NCBI RefSeq assembly: GCF_001687545.1
Contig: NZ_CP016545.1
Coordinates: 2,217,001-2,281,000, forward strand
DNA: 64,000 bases
DNA from: Paraurantiacibacter namhicola
GTDB taxonomy: Bacteria > Pseudomonadota > Alphaproteobacteria > Sphingomonadales > Sphingomonadaceae
Direction: 5' to 3'
Below, piece by piece: positions 63,999-64,000 of this stretch. Both the position numbers and the translations under genes were made by a program. The notes beneath the pieces are model-generated. The model did no database searches. It was given only the letters and a program-made list of their open reading frames with translations, and was not told the origin of the DNA. Positions within the stretch are counted from its first letter, which is position 1. Every line of letters begins with the position of its first letter.

Positions 63999-64000
63999 TG

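Overview
The window looks like chromosomal DNA of a high-GC alphaproteobacterium of the order Sphingomonadales, most likely of the Erythrobacteraceae type. This is an inference from gene content. The supporting genes are crtW/crtZ for ketocarotenoids, a DUF1476 F1-ATPase inhibitor (zeta subunit), a DUF2849-cysI-DUF934-cysH sulfite/sulfate reduction operon, a small gene wedged between leuC and leuD, and an alphaproteobacterial-style division and cell wall cluster. Nearly all of it is compact housekeeping DNA with heavy use of 4-bp start/stop overlaps. I saw no phage, transposase, CRISPR array, rRNA or defence system.

Left part (1-9.2 kb). A phage-shock operon (pspA cut by the window edge, pspB, pspC) is extended by three more small PspB-like membrane/coiled-coil genes. 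It is followed by sufE and a Pmp3/YqaE stress peptide with an EcfG-like promoter. On the minus strand lies a thioesterase-crtW-crtZ-unknown carotenoid group. A secreted Tyr/Arg-rich protein comes next, then leuC-(53 aa membrane peptide)-leuD-zeta-bolA-grxD.

9.2-24 kb. A gene-poor 0.5 kb stretch next to tRNA-Arg(TCT) carries a leader hairpin, a palindrome and a 42-bp repeat that duplicates the 3' end of the tRNA. Then come a mini-PspC gene pair, recF, a GDSL esterase divergent from a YbbA/YbbP-type ABC exporter, a large TonB-dependent receptor, an sdpI/sdpR-like pair, a GT4 glycosyltransferase, rarA with an overlapping DUF429-like gene, and tRNA-Thr(TGT) followed by a 0.2 kb palindrome-rich element.

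24-43.8 kb. UDP-glucose dehydrogenase, queF and a Pro-rich membrane protein lead into a plus-strand sulfur run: sseA, metC, mscS, cobA, DUF2849, cysI, DUF934, cysH. On the minus strand follow a membrane protein, obgE-proB-epimerase, a Pro-rich lipoprotein, a Bax-inhibitor-1 family protein, YbjN-proC and a TPR/SPOR protein.

43.8-64 kb. The complete dcw cluster lies on the minus strand in the order mraZ-rsmH-ftsL-ftsI-murE-murF-mraY-murD-ftsW-murG-murC-murB-ddl-ftsQ-ftsA-ftsZ. From mraZ to ftsA there is no untranslated gap over about 17 kb. The mraZ upstream region has four GGGA repeats at 10-bp spacing (MraZ-box-like) beside a CtrA-like site. The only real gap, before ftsZ, has a DnaA-box-like site and a GANTC site. 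FtsZ has a very long acidic linker. A GldG-like periplasmic protein closes the window.

I did not find a clearly novel multi-gene system. The best leads are the PspB-like tandem array, the start-less protein behind crtZ, the leuC/leuD micro-gene, the tRNA-Arg scar, the tRNA-Thr palindromic element, and the cell-cycle control signals around mraZ and ftsZ.
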